From NCBI GenBank assembly GCA_036346355.1, contig CM070577.1, forward strand, positions 83,784,509 to 83,848,508: 64,000 nucleotides of DNA, given 5' to 3'. The translations under genes and the position numbers were made by a program. Source of the DNA: Rhipidocladum racemiflorum. Taxonomy: Eukaryota; Streptophyta; Magnoliopsida; Poales; Poaceae. Under the pieces are notes generated by a model, which worked only from the letters and a program-made list of their open reading frames with translations, was not told the DNA's origin and did not search any database. This document shows positions 13,701-24,782 of this stretch, one piece after another (the first letter of the stretch is position 1; the number at the start of each line of letters is the position of its first letter).

Positions 13701-16700
13701 CTCTTCTAAATTTACAGGTAACAGAACAACCATCAGCTCTTGAAGGCGGGGAATTGAGACCATATCAGTTAGAGGGCCTCCAATGGATGCTTTCTTTGTT
13801 CAATAACAATTTGAATGGTATTCTGGCTGATGAAATGGGTTTGGGGAAAACAATTCAGACCATAGCTTTGATCGCTTATCTATTGGAAAAGAAGGATGTC
13901 ACGGGACCACACTTAATAATTGCTCCAAAAGCAGTATTACCAAATTGGTCTATTGAGTTCAAAACTTGGGCTCCCAGGTACTGTTTCACTTGAATGTGCA
14001 TGATCAAAATTTATATGTACATTTTCCATTCTACCATGTATGGGACCCAAATCCAACATGCTTATGTTTTGCAGCATTGGCACAATTTTGTACGATGGTC
14101 GTCCAGATGAGAGGAAATCTCTAAGGGAAAAAAATTTTGGAGGTGGGAAATTTAATGTTTTGCTCACGCACTATGACTTGATACTGAAAGATAAGAAGTT
14201 CCTGAAGAAGGTTTACTGGCATTATTTGATAGTTGATGAAGGACATCGTTTGAAAAACCATGAATGTGCTCTTGCTCGCACACTAGTTTCCGGGTATACT
14301 CTTTGTTCATAATCTACTTTCTTTTAACTGTAGTAAAGGTTCAGATCACATGTGAGCACTCGCAATTTTTTTTCTGAGGATGGGTCTGTTTGACAGTAAT
14401 GCCTTTTTTTTTGATCCACTGGCCTATAAACCACCTGATTATCAGCCACCGAAATGCTTTAAGCTTGGAGCTTTATTTGTAGTACTAAACTACTATGTTT
14501 CAATAACCTTGTGAATTTATCAGATTTGTTCTGTTGGCCAGTCAGTTATTATACAAAACTTTCTTGTTTCTCTTCAAATAAGGTGGCAATGGGTCTCAGA
14601 CGCATTATTGCAGTTCATGAATGTCTTAAACATCTTATCTTGACATCACATAGACCTTGCCTTCTCTGTTCTTTAAATAATAAACTGTAGTGTTTTCTTT
14701 ATTTTTCCTACATTTCATTGACATTTGAAAGCTGACCAAATCAGTAGATATGGGGTTGCTAGAGTGTTTGTTTTATCTGAAACTTTGTTGTCTGACAAGC
14801 TGATTTTTGTAATTTTTGTCTTCACTTTTATTTCTGTAGTTGAAATAAACACCTAAGGATCTCTCCATTTCTCTGCTAAGAAAGTGGAGAGCTTAAACCT
14901 GTTAGACAGTATCCTGATATGCCTTGTATAGATATTAGGCTTTCCCTTTATACCCTCATGTACATGTATATATATTGGCTCATTGGCCTCATGATGAATA
15001 CAAGTGCTATTCATAACATGGTATCAGAGCTAATCTAGGGTTTATTTTCCTCCTGGCGTTGCACTTGCGCCTCGTCCCCGGCGGCTTTCTCGTCGCCTCC
15101 ACTTCTGATCTACAGCACACGCCTCCTCCACCACTATCTTCATCGCGCCTCACGCCGCGCCGGCGCACCCGACCAGCCGCGCTGCGGTCGCATCCGTCTT
15201 GAAAGCCGAGGCGCCGGTGGCGACGTCGTTACGGCTCGCCTTGCTCCCGTTGGCTGTACAGACGCCACCGAGTTCGATCGGAACCGGCAGTTCGCGTCCT
15301 GCCTCGGCCTCCTCGCCTAGCCGCGGCGCAGCGCCAGCCATCGCTCCGTCGCCTTATGCAGGTGTTGCGCCGATCCTTCTTTGGCGCTTCGCTCCGCGGG
15401 TCGGATTTTGCGGCGTCGCGCGTCCACGCAACTCGCGTCGCTCTCTCCGGCGATCAACCGCGGACGGCGGCGCCTCTAGTCCGGCCGTCATACTGCTTCC
15501 ACATCTTCTTCCCAGTCGAGTTGGTGCAGAAACAGAGCATCCTGTTGGTTGCTCGGGAGACTGTGCAGAGGAAGAAGCAGGCCTGTGACTTCTCTGACTT
15601 CAAAGCTTCAAGTCCGTGGCTTCAAGGAATTGCTCTCTGTTTTCTCCCGTGAAGCCACTGATCGGTTTCCGTCCGTGACAACGAAGCAGTTCCCGATCCA
15701 CCACAAAAAAAATGTCATCGTCTTCTGGTTCTTCAGGAACTGTTTCTGTTCCTCGATGCCCAGTTATTTTCGATGGTCTCAATTATCGAGACTGGGTTCT
15801 TCATATGCGTGGTCAGCGTTTGTGGGAGTTTCTTACCGGCATGTTATCATGTCTGCCTCGTCCAACTCCCCCTGCCACGCTTGTTATTCCCAAAGAGGCC
15901 ACTGATGCTGCTCGTCAGAAGATCTCTGATGATTATGCCGATGCTGTGGAGTCTTTTCAGACTCAGTTTACTGCTCACAAGATATGGATTGATGAAGATG
16001 CTCGTGCCTCTGCTATTTTGGTTGCTAGCATGGAGGTGCATCTTACTGGTGACATTGTTGCTTTGTCTTCGGCACAGCTGATGTGGGCACATCTTCGCGA
16101 CCGCTATGAGCCTGCTGGTGACTCTCTTTACCTGGCTGTTGTACGACAGGAGCAGTCGCTACAGTAAGGTAATTCTACTGTGGATGAGTTCTATGCGCAG
16201 CTGTCTTCGGTGTGGCGTCAGATTGATTCCTTCGGACCGGAGGTTTGCCGCACTTGCTAGTGTTGTCAGCGCCAGCACTCTCATTTTGAGCTTCGCCGCA
16301 TCTACGACTTCCTGACACGTCTTCGGGCTGAGTTCGAGCAGATTCGTGCCCAGCTGCTTGCTCGTCATCCTCGTGTCAGTTTGTTGGAGGCCCTTGCAGC
16401 TATTCGTACTGAGGAGACTCGTCTTCGTGGCGCAGGCCTGTTGGTGTCTCCCTCAGTTTTGGCGGCGTCTCGCTCTACTCCTCCGACAGTGACGCCTACT
16501 CTAGTGCCAGCCACTGGGGGTGGAGGACTTCACTGCACATACTGCAATAAGAACGGACATGTGGAGCAGTTCTGCTACAGGAAAAAGAAGGATCTTGCTC
16601 GTCGAGGTGGACACCCTTCTAAAGGCACTGGACTCTTGGGCGCTTCTCCTCAGCAGACTTCTGTTGGTTCTGACTCTACTCAGGAGATTCTTACGCTACT

Positions 16701-19700
16701 GCGTCGCATGGCTGCCACTACACCGACAGGTTCCGCTGGTTCTGCTACTCAGTCTTCTAATGAGAAACCACCACCCTCATCATATATCACACCATGGATT
16801 CTTGACTCTGAAGTTTCTTTTCATATGACATCTGATCCCACCTGTCTACATTCAATCAGTTCTCTTGTTGTTCCTACCACTGTGCAGACTGCAGATGGTA
16901 CTTCTCTCTCTGTTGCAGGACGAGGCAATCTTTTGTCGTCTTCTTTTCATGTTCTTGTTGTTTCTTATGTTCCCAAACTGACCATGCAGCTCATATCCGC
17001 TGGCCAGCTTATTGATCATGGTTGTAGTGTTATTCTTGATTCTGACTCCTGTTATGTTCAGGATTGTCGCACGGGGGCTCTAGTTGGGACTGGCCCTCGC
17101 CGCCATGACTCTCAACGTCTTTGGGAGCTCGACTGGCTTCATCTACTTTCCGCTGCCTCTGCCAGTCTCTCTGTTTCCTCGACTGCTTAGGCATCCGTTG
17201 CTTCTTCTACTGGGACTTTTGCCCAGTGGCATCACCGTTTGGGCCATCTTTGTTGTTCGCGTCTGTCTTCTTTAGTTCGTCGTGGTCTTTTAGGCTCTGT
17301 GTCTGGTGATGCCTCTTTACATTGTACGGGTTGTAAGCTTGGCAAACAGCTACAACTCCCCTACCATTCTAGTGAGTCTATATCACAGCGTCCTTTTGAT
17401 CTTGTTCATTCTGATGTTTGGGGTCCGGCTCCTTTTGTTTCAAAAGGGGGTCATCGATATTATATTCTTTTTATAGATGATTTCTCTCGTCACACTTGGA
17501 TATATTTTATGTCCTCTCGTAGTGATGTTTTATCCATCTAAGAATTTTGCCACTATGATTCGCACTCAGTTTGATTCTCCCATTCGTGTTCTTCGTGCTG
17601 ACTCGGCAGGGGAGTATCTTTCAGGAGCTCTTCGAGCTTTTCTTGCTACACAGGGCACTCTTTCTCAGTTTTCATGTCCTGGTGCTCATGCTCAGAATGG
17701 TGTGGCTGAGCGCAAGCATCGTCATCTTCTTGAGACAGCTCGTGCTCTTATGCTTGCTTCCGCTATTCCACCTCATGCAGAAGTGAAATTTGTTTCCACT
17801 GCCACCTACTTGACCAATATCCAACCTTCTTCTGCTCTTAAGGGTGGGATCCCAGTTGAGCGCCTTTGTGGCATGCCTCCTGATTATTCTGGACTTCGCC
17901 TTTTTGGGTGTGTGTGCTATGTTCTTCTTGCACCTCGTGAACGCACCAAGCTGACTGCTCAGTCTGTTGAGTGCGTTTTTCTGGGATATAGTGCTGAGCA
18001 TAAGGGATATCGTTGTTGGGATCCTGTTGGCCGACGGATGCGGATCTCACGGGATGTCACTTTTGATGAGTCTCGTCCCTTCTACCCTCGTTCTTCTACC
18101 ACCTCTACATCCTTTATTGAGCCACTGTCTTTCCTGACTTTTCCTGATACTCCAGTTGTCACTTTTCCTCTTTCACAATCGGCGTCTCCTTTATCGCCGA
18201 TTTCTTCTCCACCGTCTTCTCCAACGGTCTCTTCAGATATTGTTTCTCCCTATCCTCTCTACTACACTCGTCGTCCACAAGCTGAGGAGCCTTCTAATGT
18301 GCCATCTTCTCCTTCTGATGAGCCATATTCTTCAGCGTCTCCTCCTCGTTATGCTCTTCACGATCGACAGTCTATTCAACCTCCTGAGCGTCTTGGCTTT
18401 GTTGGTGCAGCTCTGGTTGAGCCGACTTCTTACCGTGATGCTGTTATTCATCAAGAATGGCAACATGCGATGGAGGAGGAGCTTGCTGCCCTTGAGCGCA
18501 CTAGCACGTGGGATCTTGTTCCACTTCCTCCACGTGTCCGTCCCATTACTTGCAAGTGGGTCTATAAGATTAAGACTCGTTCTGATGGTTCCCTTGAGCG
18601 CTACAAAGCTCGTCTTGTGGCGCGTGGTTTTCAGCAAGAGCATGGTCGTGATTATGATGAGACCTTTGCCCCTGTGGCTCACATGACCACTGTTCGCACT
18701 CTTCTTGTTGTCGCTTCTGTTCGTGAGTGGTCCATCTCTCAGCTTGATGTCAAGAATGCCTTTCTTAATGGCGAGCTGCATGAGGGGGTCTATATGCAGC
18801 CACCACCAGGGTATTCTGTTCCTGAGGGCATGGTTTGTCGCCTTCGTCGCTCTCTTTATGGGCTCAAGCAAGCCCCTCGTGCTTGGTTTGAGCGTTTTTC
18901 TTCTGTGATCACTGTAGCTGGTTTCTCTGCAAGTGCTCATGATCCTGTGCTCTTTGTTCACACTTCTTCTCGTGGTCGGACTCTTCTCCTTCTCTATGTT
19001 GATGACATGATCATTACTAGCGATGATTCTCAATATATTGCCTTTGTAAAGGCTCGTCTCAATGAGCAGTTTCTTATGTCCGATCTAGGTCCTCTTCGAT
19101 ACTTTCTAGGGATTGAGGTTTCTTCTACATCTGAGGGCTTCTTTCTCTCCCAAGAGAAGTATATCTAGGATCTTCTTGATCGTGCTTGTCTCACTGATGA
19201 GCGTACAGCCGAGACTCCCATGGAGCTCAATGTTCACCTTCGACCTACTGATGGTGAACCTCTTGAGGATCCTACTCGCTATCGCCATCTTGTTGGGAGT
19301 CTTGTTTACCTTGGTGTCACTCGTCCTAACATTTCATATCCAGTCCATATCCTGAGTTAGTTCGTTTCTGCTCCCACTCAGCTCCACTATAGTCATCTTC
19401 TTCGTGTTCTACGCTATCTTCGTGGAACTATCTCTCGCCGTCTTTTCTTTCCACGCTCCAGCTCTTTACAGCTCTAGGCATACTCTGATGCTACATGGGC
19501 TAGTGATCACTCTGATCGTCGGTCCCTTTCTGCTTACTGTGTTTTTCTTGGTGGTTCTCTCATTGCTTGGAAGACTAAGAAGCAGATAGCAGTTTCGCTC
19601 GAGTCTTGGTGAGTTGCGGGCTATGGCTCTTTTGACAGCAGAGGTTACTTGGCTACGGTGGTTGCTTGAGGATTTCGGTGTTTCTGTTTCTACACCGACT

Positions 19701-22700
19701 CCTCTTTTATCTGGTAGTACGGGTGCTATCAGCATTGCTAGAGATCCAGTGAAGCATGAACTCACCAAGCATATTGGTGTTGATGCTTCTTATATGCGGT
19801 CACAGGTACAGGATCAGGTTGTGGCTCTTCAGTATGTGCATTCAGAGCTTCAGTTAGCAGATTTCTTCACGAAAACACAAACTAGAGCTTATCATCACTT
19901 TTACCTCTCCAAACTCTGTGTTGTAGATCCACCGTGAGTTTGAGGGGGGGTATTAGACAGTATCCTGATATGCCTTGTATAGATATTAGGCTTTCCCTTT
20001 ATACACACACACACAAACAATAGGAGGGGTTTGTTCAGTCTTAAGTGAATATCTAACAGTACAATTAAGGGAATTGCTGGGTGAATAATTCTGTATGAAA
20101 TATGAAATTCTAAAATTGCCTCACCTTTAGTTTTGTGGACATGCATTATGTCTTTAAATGTATGCACAAAGACTGAGTTTATTATTGTTTTTTTATATTT
20201 CGACCTTTGATCTTTATATTTCAAGCAAGCAGAAGAAAAGGTTGAAAAGCGACACTGAAGAGAGAATATGAAATGTCGAACTCTGTAAAGGAGTTTGATG
20301 GCTTCTGGGTCAAATATCTGGTGCCATGTGATAATTGATTAAATAGTCATCATATTGTATAATGGAAATACTGTGAAATTATCAGCTTAGAAACCAATCA
20401 TTGAGTTAGTTTGAATCAGGGTAGGCCAGTGAAATTTACCAAATTTATAAGAATGAAGTTTGTTATGGAATTGTAATTCATATGATTAAGACAAGTATTT
20501 TCCATTATGTTTCATTACCGGCTTGCTTCATGCCTATTTGCCTACCCTCATTTTTGCGATTTGTTGTAGCAACCTCATGTACTCTTCATTCTTTTAGTGA
20601 TTGTCATTAACCTATTTGTTCCTGCTTAACGAACTAAAGTTTTTAATTTGTTTGGATGATTTGACAATCTGACTTACACAGAGCTGATACTTTTTGTAGA
20701 TACCAGATTCGTCGCAGATTACTTTTGACTGGCACTCCAATCCAAAATAGTCTACAAGAGCTGTGGTCTTTGCTTAATTTTATTCTCCCCAATATTTTTA
20801 ATTCAGCCCAGAATTTCGAGGAATGGTTCAATGCTCCGTTTGCATGTGATGTCAGCCTTAATGACGAGGAACAGCAACTAATCATACATCGTTTGCATCA
20901 AGTGAGTAATGCTGCCCCAGTCCACCTCCCGCAGTCATTTAGTGCTTTTAACTCCCTTACATATTGGCATGTGATACCTGCACCTTAATGACGGCATGTA
21001 CAGTTTGTGTGAAACATGAACTGATGGCAATAACGATCTATGGGAATTACTTTTGGTTTTTGCGCAGGTTTTGCGTCCATTTTTGCTGAGGAGGAAGAAA
21101 GATGAAGTGGAAAAGTATCTCCCTGTGAAAACACAAGTAATACTCAAGTGCGACTTGTCTGCTTGGCAAAAAGCATACTACGAACAAGTCACGAGCAAGG
21201 GAAGGGTTGCGCTAGGATCTGGTATGTCGTACTAATAATCCTTTTTCCCCCTATAGGAAGTACTGCTGACTGAATAAAATTTGCAATGTTTGACTGGTCC
21301 TCAGAGAATACAACTGTGCATAAAATTATACATTCCTGCTATACTTTCATTGCAAATTTGGATCTGTTTTGCGTTGGTGGTATATCTAATATGTAATCTT
21401 GCCTTTGTGCTATTCTTGCATTTTCACTATCCTTGTGTTTTGCTTTTAAAACAATCCTGCACTTATATTGTTATATCTGTGAATGTGCAGGGCTCCAATC
21501 AAGGGCTCTGCAAAATCTGTCAATGCAGCTTAGGAAGTGTTGCAACCATCCCTACCTATTTGTAGAGCATTATAACATGTATCAGAGGGAGGAAATTGTT
21601 AGATCATCAGGGAAGTTTGAAATGCTAGACCGGCTACTTCCAAAACTGCAGAGAACTGGTCACAGGGTTCTGCTTTTCTCTCAGATGACAAAACTGCTTG
21701 ACATCTTAGAAGTATATTTGCAAATGTACAACTTCAAGTACATGAGGCTTGATGGGTCTACGAAGACTGAAGAACGAGGTAGATTGTTGGCAGATTATAA
21801 TAAGAAAGACTCAGAATATTTCTTGTTTCTTCTCAGCACACGAGCTGGAGGCCTTGGATTGAACTTGCAGACTGCAGACACTGTTATTATTTTTGATAGT
21901 GATTGGAATCCTCAGATGGACCAGCAAGCTGAAGACCGTGCCCATCGTATAGGACAAAAGAATGAAGTGCGGGTGTTTGTTCTTGTTAGTGTTGGCTCAA
22001 TTGAAGAAGAGATCTTGGACCGTGCAAAACAGAAGATGGGTATTGATGCAAAAGTTATCCAGGCTGGGTTGTTCAACACAACCTCCACAGGTTAGTTTGA
22101 ATGCTAGTTGGCCGTGCTGTTTTTAACTTTTTAACTCTTATAGCTTTTCATGAACTTTCCTTTTCTGCGCATATGTTGGAACCCACTAAAATTGTCATGT
22201 GGATTCCCTGTGCAGCACAAGATAGGCGAGCGATGCTACAGGAGATCCTGAGGAGAGGAACAAGCTCACTGGGAACTGATATACCTAGTGAGCGTGAGAT
22301 AAATCGTTTGGCTGCTCGAAATGAAGACGAATTCTGGTTGTTTGAGAAGATGGATGAAGAAAGGCGACAAAGAGAAAACTACAAATCAAGGCTTATGGAG
22401 GGAATTGAGGTTCCAGACTGGGTGTTCGCCAACAGTAATGAAACCTTAACTGAGAAGCCCATTCCAGATGAATCCCAAAATATTCTGATTGGTACGAAGA
22501 GACGTAGGAAGGAGGTTGTCTATTCTGACTCTTTTGGTGATCAGTGGATGAAATCCGAGGATGGATTTGAAGACATTCCCAAGATGACTCCACGAGGAAA
22601 GCGGAGTTCTCATTCATCCGACATACAAGAAGTTGATTTATATGATAGGAGGAAAAGGATCAAGTCTCTAGAAAACAGCGCAGATGGTGCAAGCAACCCA

Positions 22701-22895
22701 ACCTGGACACCAGAAAACGGCAGGGGTGGAGTTTCTTCCTACAGCAAGGATGGAAATGACGACGACGGCGAAGATGAAGTCACCACCAGTGGTTTGCAGC
22801 AGGGAAGCAGTTTCACATGGAATCCCCTTAGAAGGAAAAGGTCAAGCCACTTCTCCAATTCGTCGTCAGATTTGAAAGGGCGCCCGTCATTCTAA
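1775..22895 (+). CDS. CHR12: SNF2-family chromatin-remodelling ATPase, CHR12/CHR23 (MINUSCULE) type; 12 exons, intact
   Basis: Exons: 1775-2062, 3678-3813, 4407-4471, 11465-11659, 11749-11898, 12635-13030, 13718-13977, 14075-14293, 20700-20901, 21068-21221, 21491-22090, 22216-22895. Every junction is GT-AG, phases agree, and the sum is 3345 nt (1114 codons plus stop), close to the size I recall for plant CHR12-like proteins. An HSA-like basic coiled region lies near residues 220-340. Walker A DEMGLGKT is at about 448-455, DEGH at about 551-554, and motif VI (QxxxRxHRxGQ-type) at about 833-844. A SnAC-like segment follows, then an acidic/basic tail. There is no bromodomain. The start is the first ATG in the frame of the Ala/Gly-rich N-terminus. 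The family acts in the nucleus as the ATP-driven motor of SWI/SNF complexes. Introns 3 and 8 (7.0 and 6.4 kb) are swollen by transposons, yet no exon is damaged. Orthology is from memory. Confidence 0.93.
2742..2799. repeat. 29-bp tandem duplication in intron 1
   Basis: Two adjacent units (2742-2770 and 2771-2799) share the core AAATTGAAAACATTTAGCCA and differ at about two positions. It is a local intronic duplication with no evident function. Confidence 0.8.
2833..3403. mobile_element. Non-autonomous hAT-like element in intron 1
   Basis: The ends are imperfect inverted repeats (TTTGTTCAAGAAG at the left, complement of CTTTTTGAACAGGG at the right). They are flanked by an 8-bp near-identical duplication, ATACAAAG (2825-2832) and ATACAAAC (3404-3411), the size expected for hAT transposases. 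The 571-bp interior is GC-rich, with repeated GCGCCTAGGCG-like motifs near both ends and a purine-rich GAGAGGG stretch. It carries no transposase, and an open frame across it is not a gene. It is spliced out with intron 1. Confidence 0.75.
4922..5320. mobile_element. Possible degraded hAT-like end in intron 3
   Basis: The sequence starting CAGTGGCAGATCCTGG resembles the terminus of the better-preserved hAT element at 5697 (CAGTGGCGAATCCAG). No matching right end or 8-bp duplication was found, so this may be a truncated relative. The stretch ends in a GC dinucleotide and poly-G run near 5300-5320. Confidence 0.3.
5697..6858. mobile_element. Non-autonomous hAT element with perfect 8-bp TSD
   Basis: The left end is CAGTGGCGAATCCAG and the right end is the complement of CAGTGGCGGATCTAC. 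Both sides carry the exact 8-bp duplication CCTGTAAG (5689-5696 and 6859-6866). It is 1162 bp long with a GC-rich interior at about 6060-6400 that could be captured host sequence. No transposase frame was recognised. It sits inside the long solo LTR, so it inserted later than that LTR. Confidence 0.88.
7270..7362. repeat. Repeats of a TGCCAACACATGGCA palindrome-like motif
   Basis: The motif TGCCAACACATGGCA occurs three times, near 7286, 7314 and 7348, with 28-34 bp spacing inside the long solo LTR. Each copy is partly self-complementary (TGCCA...TGGCA). Confidence 0.6.
7676..7795. repeat. About 33-bp tandem repeat, roughly three units
   Basis: Units built on GTTGTACTCTCAACAGTT followed by AATC(C/T)TGTTGA are repeated in tandem. 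Each unit holds an internal inverted repeat (CAACAG...CTGTTG). It lies within the long solo LTR. Confidence 0.65.
9466..9628. repeat. About 82-bp tandem duplication
   Basis: Two adjacent copies share GACTGCAATTCACATA near the start and CTAGAAGTGTCTTGAAAC near the end, with a few substitutions. They lie inside the long solo LTR of intron 3. Confidence 0.8.
14900..15018 (+). repeat. 5' LTR of the intron-8 copia element
   Basis: It starts TGTTAGACAG and ends CATAACA, directly before the primer binding site. At 119 bp it is short for a plant copia LTR. The first 54 bases recur at 19951-20004. Confidence 0.85.
15712..19937 (+). pseudogene. Copia gag-pol polyprotein, inactivated
   Basis: The ATG at 15712 opens a gag-like frame, stopped in frame by TAA at 16165-16167. 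A CCHC zinc knuckle (C-x2-C-x4-H-x4-C) lies near 16530. The protease site reads DSEVS where copia proteases have DSGAS or DTGA, so the catalytic turn is lost. The HHCC region and the first integrase Asp (HSDVW) follow, then reverse transcriptase with YVDDM near 18995. The frame is lost again just after 19168. The RNase H end resumes in another frame and stops at 19935-19937. At least one internal stop, several frameshifts and the protease change make this a non-functional relic. Confidence 0.9.
19951..20004 (+). repeat. Truncated 3' LTR of the intron-8 copia element
   Basis: It follows a run of seven G residues (polypurine tract) and repeats the start of the 5' LTR for about 54 bases. It then breaks into a CA repeat. 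The first dinucleotide is TA instead of TG. Confidence 0.8.
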
Positions 22896-23579
22896 TGTCA
22901 TCTAACAGGAGTATTGCGTAGACGCATTTGTTTGAAGTTGGTTCTTCCTTTGAGGAAGGAAGTACTCCTGGAGAGAAACTAACATGGGTTCAATTTAGAT
23001 CCAAATTAGTGGTACTTCTATTTCCTTAACCTAATGGTCCAACTAGTATAATAACATGTAAAATTATAAATTCCTACTATAATGTCATCGCAAATTTGGA
23101 CCTATAATCCTATCAACTTTAGTATCAGTGGTATATTATTGTATGGACTCGGTTGTAAGTCGTCTCCATCGGAACTCACAGTTTCACGATAATATTCAAC
23201 GTTTTCTGGTATGAAGTACAATAGACTGTTAGTCATGGCATGACCGCATGAGGATAGTGGTATGGTGATCCGTTGCTCGTTGGCTCGTTGCCCCTTCCAT
23301 TCTGCTAAGCGTGCCTAGCATTTCTATTGATCGGATGGTGCTGCCCATCGGAGTATTGTTTCTACCTTCTTACATGGTGTTCTGGTGGCTGAACGACAAA
23401 TCATGTCGTACGCCGAGCAATTCTCTGATGTGAACCATGTGAAACGAAAAAAAAAACAAGTTGTAAGATTAATTCCGAGCAGTATCTATATACTCGAGGA
23501 GCTTTATGTCCCTCAACCCGTAGGAAAAATGTCAACGTGTTACAAAGATGGCCAAGTACTTTTATTTCCTTAACCTAAT
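22896..23579 (+). other. 3' UTR and flank of the SNF2 gene
   Basis: No gene is present. Positions about 23055-23140 resemble part of intron 10 of the same gene (about 21317-21395), sharing AAATTCCT/ACATTCCT and GCAAATTTGGA blocks, which suggests a shared dispersed repeat. A 32-bp string at 23019-23050 recurs later, split by the next solo LTR. Confidence 0.5.
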
Positions 23580-24438
23580 TGCCAGTGTTTCGAATACCGG
23601 CTAATGAATTTTAGTCAAGGGGTTGCGTGTTCCCTCTCCTTGAATGGCTTGACTCGGGGAACCCAAGAAGTATACTGGTTCGGGTCGAATGTCCCTACTC
23701 CAGTTCGTGTGATGGATCTGTATTGCTTTGGGTGCAGATGACTGCACGGTGTTTACAAGCGAGGGCTGAAGAATGGCCCTGAGAACTGTTTTGCTCGTAA
23801 AAAACCGTCGTCCTCCCTGAGGGTCCTGCCTCCTTTTATATAGACGGAGGGGGCATGTTACATGGGAATCTGGAAAAGAAAGGATGGGGTCTCCTACGCC
23901 TTGGAGTTCTGGTCTTCAGCCTTGCCGACCGACCGGTGTCTGCTCACCCCATGTTGGTCGGTAGATACATCGAGTGGCATGGTTTTCTGTTTCGCCGGGA
24001 AGTGGCGCACCTACCCTTTGCGCGTTTGCCAGGTGCTGACGCCGTAGCGCTTGGCCCTGGTGTCGCCTTGGGAGGGAGCGCATCCTCCCACTGTGCATGA
24101 CTGGACGATGAGATTGGCGCTTGACTTTGGCAACCTCCCTGCCACCTCGGGAAGGAGCCACTTGCCCTCGCACGATCATTCTGAGCCATCGTGTCCGTAA
24201 GGCAGGTGGCCAATGACCGGTGATGGTCTGACACCCGACAATTGGCAGATGTTGCCTTAGCTTGGTCGGAGCTTGTGGGGCGTCCGACCCATGGTGGGGG
24301 TCGGATCACCCCCTGGTTGGTTTGGTCGGGGACGAGCGTCCTTCGTGGCCCAGCGGGGCCTTTGGCCAGAGCTGGGCTTGGGGCAGCCCATTCGTCGTCC
24401 CGGACCGCTAGGGGTACCCATGGTATGAGTACTCGTCA
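23580..24438. mobile_element. Solo LTR with perfect 5-bp TSD
   Basis: An 859-bp segment starting TGCCAGTGTTTCG and ending GTACTCGTCA is flanked on both sides by CTAAT (23575-23579 and 24439-24443). The internal TATACTGGTTCGGG motif is typical of grass gypsy-type LTRs as I know them. There is no internal region or second LTR, so it is a solo LTR. Confidence 0.9.
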
Positions 24439-24449
24439 CTAATGGTCCA

Positions 24450-24738
24450 ACTAGTATACTGAATTCGTCTCTACAACTTAAGGTCGATTTAAGAAGTATC
24501 TAAAAAAAAGTATAATTGTGACTTTTGCTTTGACAATTTAAAAATGCCTCAAAAACGCCTCTACAGTCTTTATTTCATGGTTTTTTTAATCCAAAATATC
24601 TTAAAATAGTGTCTCTACATTTAAGACACCTTCGAAAATGCCACAAAAGTGTCTTTATAATACCTTATGGTAATTTCTAGAGACAAATAAAAAAATATCT
24701 ATAGAAAAGTGCCTTTTCATGAATTTTTTGCCGTAGTG
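24450..24738. mobile_element. One end of a CACTA-like transposon
   Basis: The right edge reads TTTTTTGCCGTAGTG, i.e. CACTACGGCAAAAAA on the other strand, the expected CACTA terminus. Inside it are several diverged short subterminal units around 'AAAAGTGTCTTTA', 'AAACGCCTCTACA' and 'AAAAGTGCCTT'. The opposite terminus was not found. Confidence 0.5.
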
Positions 24739-24782
24739 CCCTTGAAACGAACAAATTGCACCAATAGTCATAAGCTCCCACA

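Larger units (their letters stand above)
14900..20004 (+). mobile_element. Decayed Ty1-copia retrotransposon in intron 8 of the SNF2 gene
   Basis: The element has a 119-bp 5' LTR (14900-15018), an initiator-Met-tRNA-type primer binding site (TGGTATCAGAGC, 15019-15030), a gag-pol region in copia order (integrase before reverse transcriptase), and a polypurine tract (about 19939-19950). The 3' LTR copy (19951-20004) covers only the first half. It matches the 5' LTR except that its TG terminus reads TA, and it then runs into a CA-dinucleotide stretch. The right end and any target duplication are therefore lost. Orientation is the same as the host gene. Confidence 0.92.
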
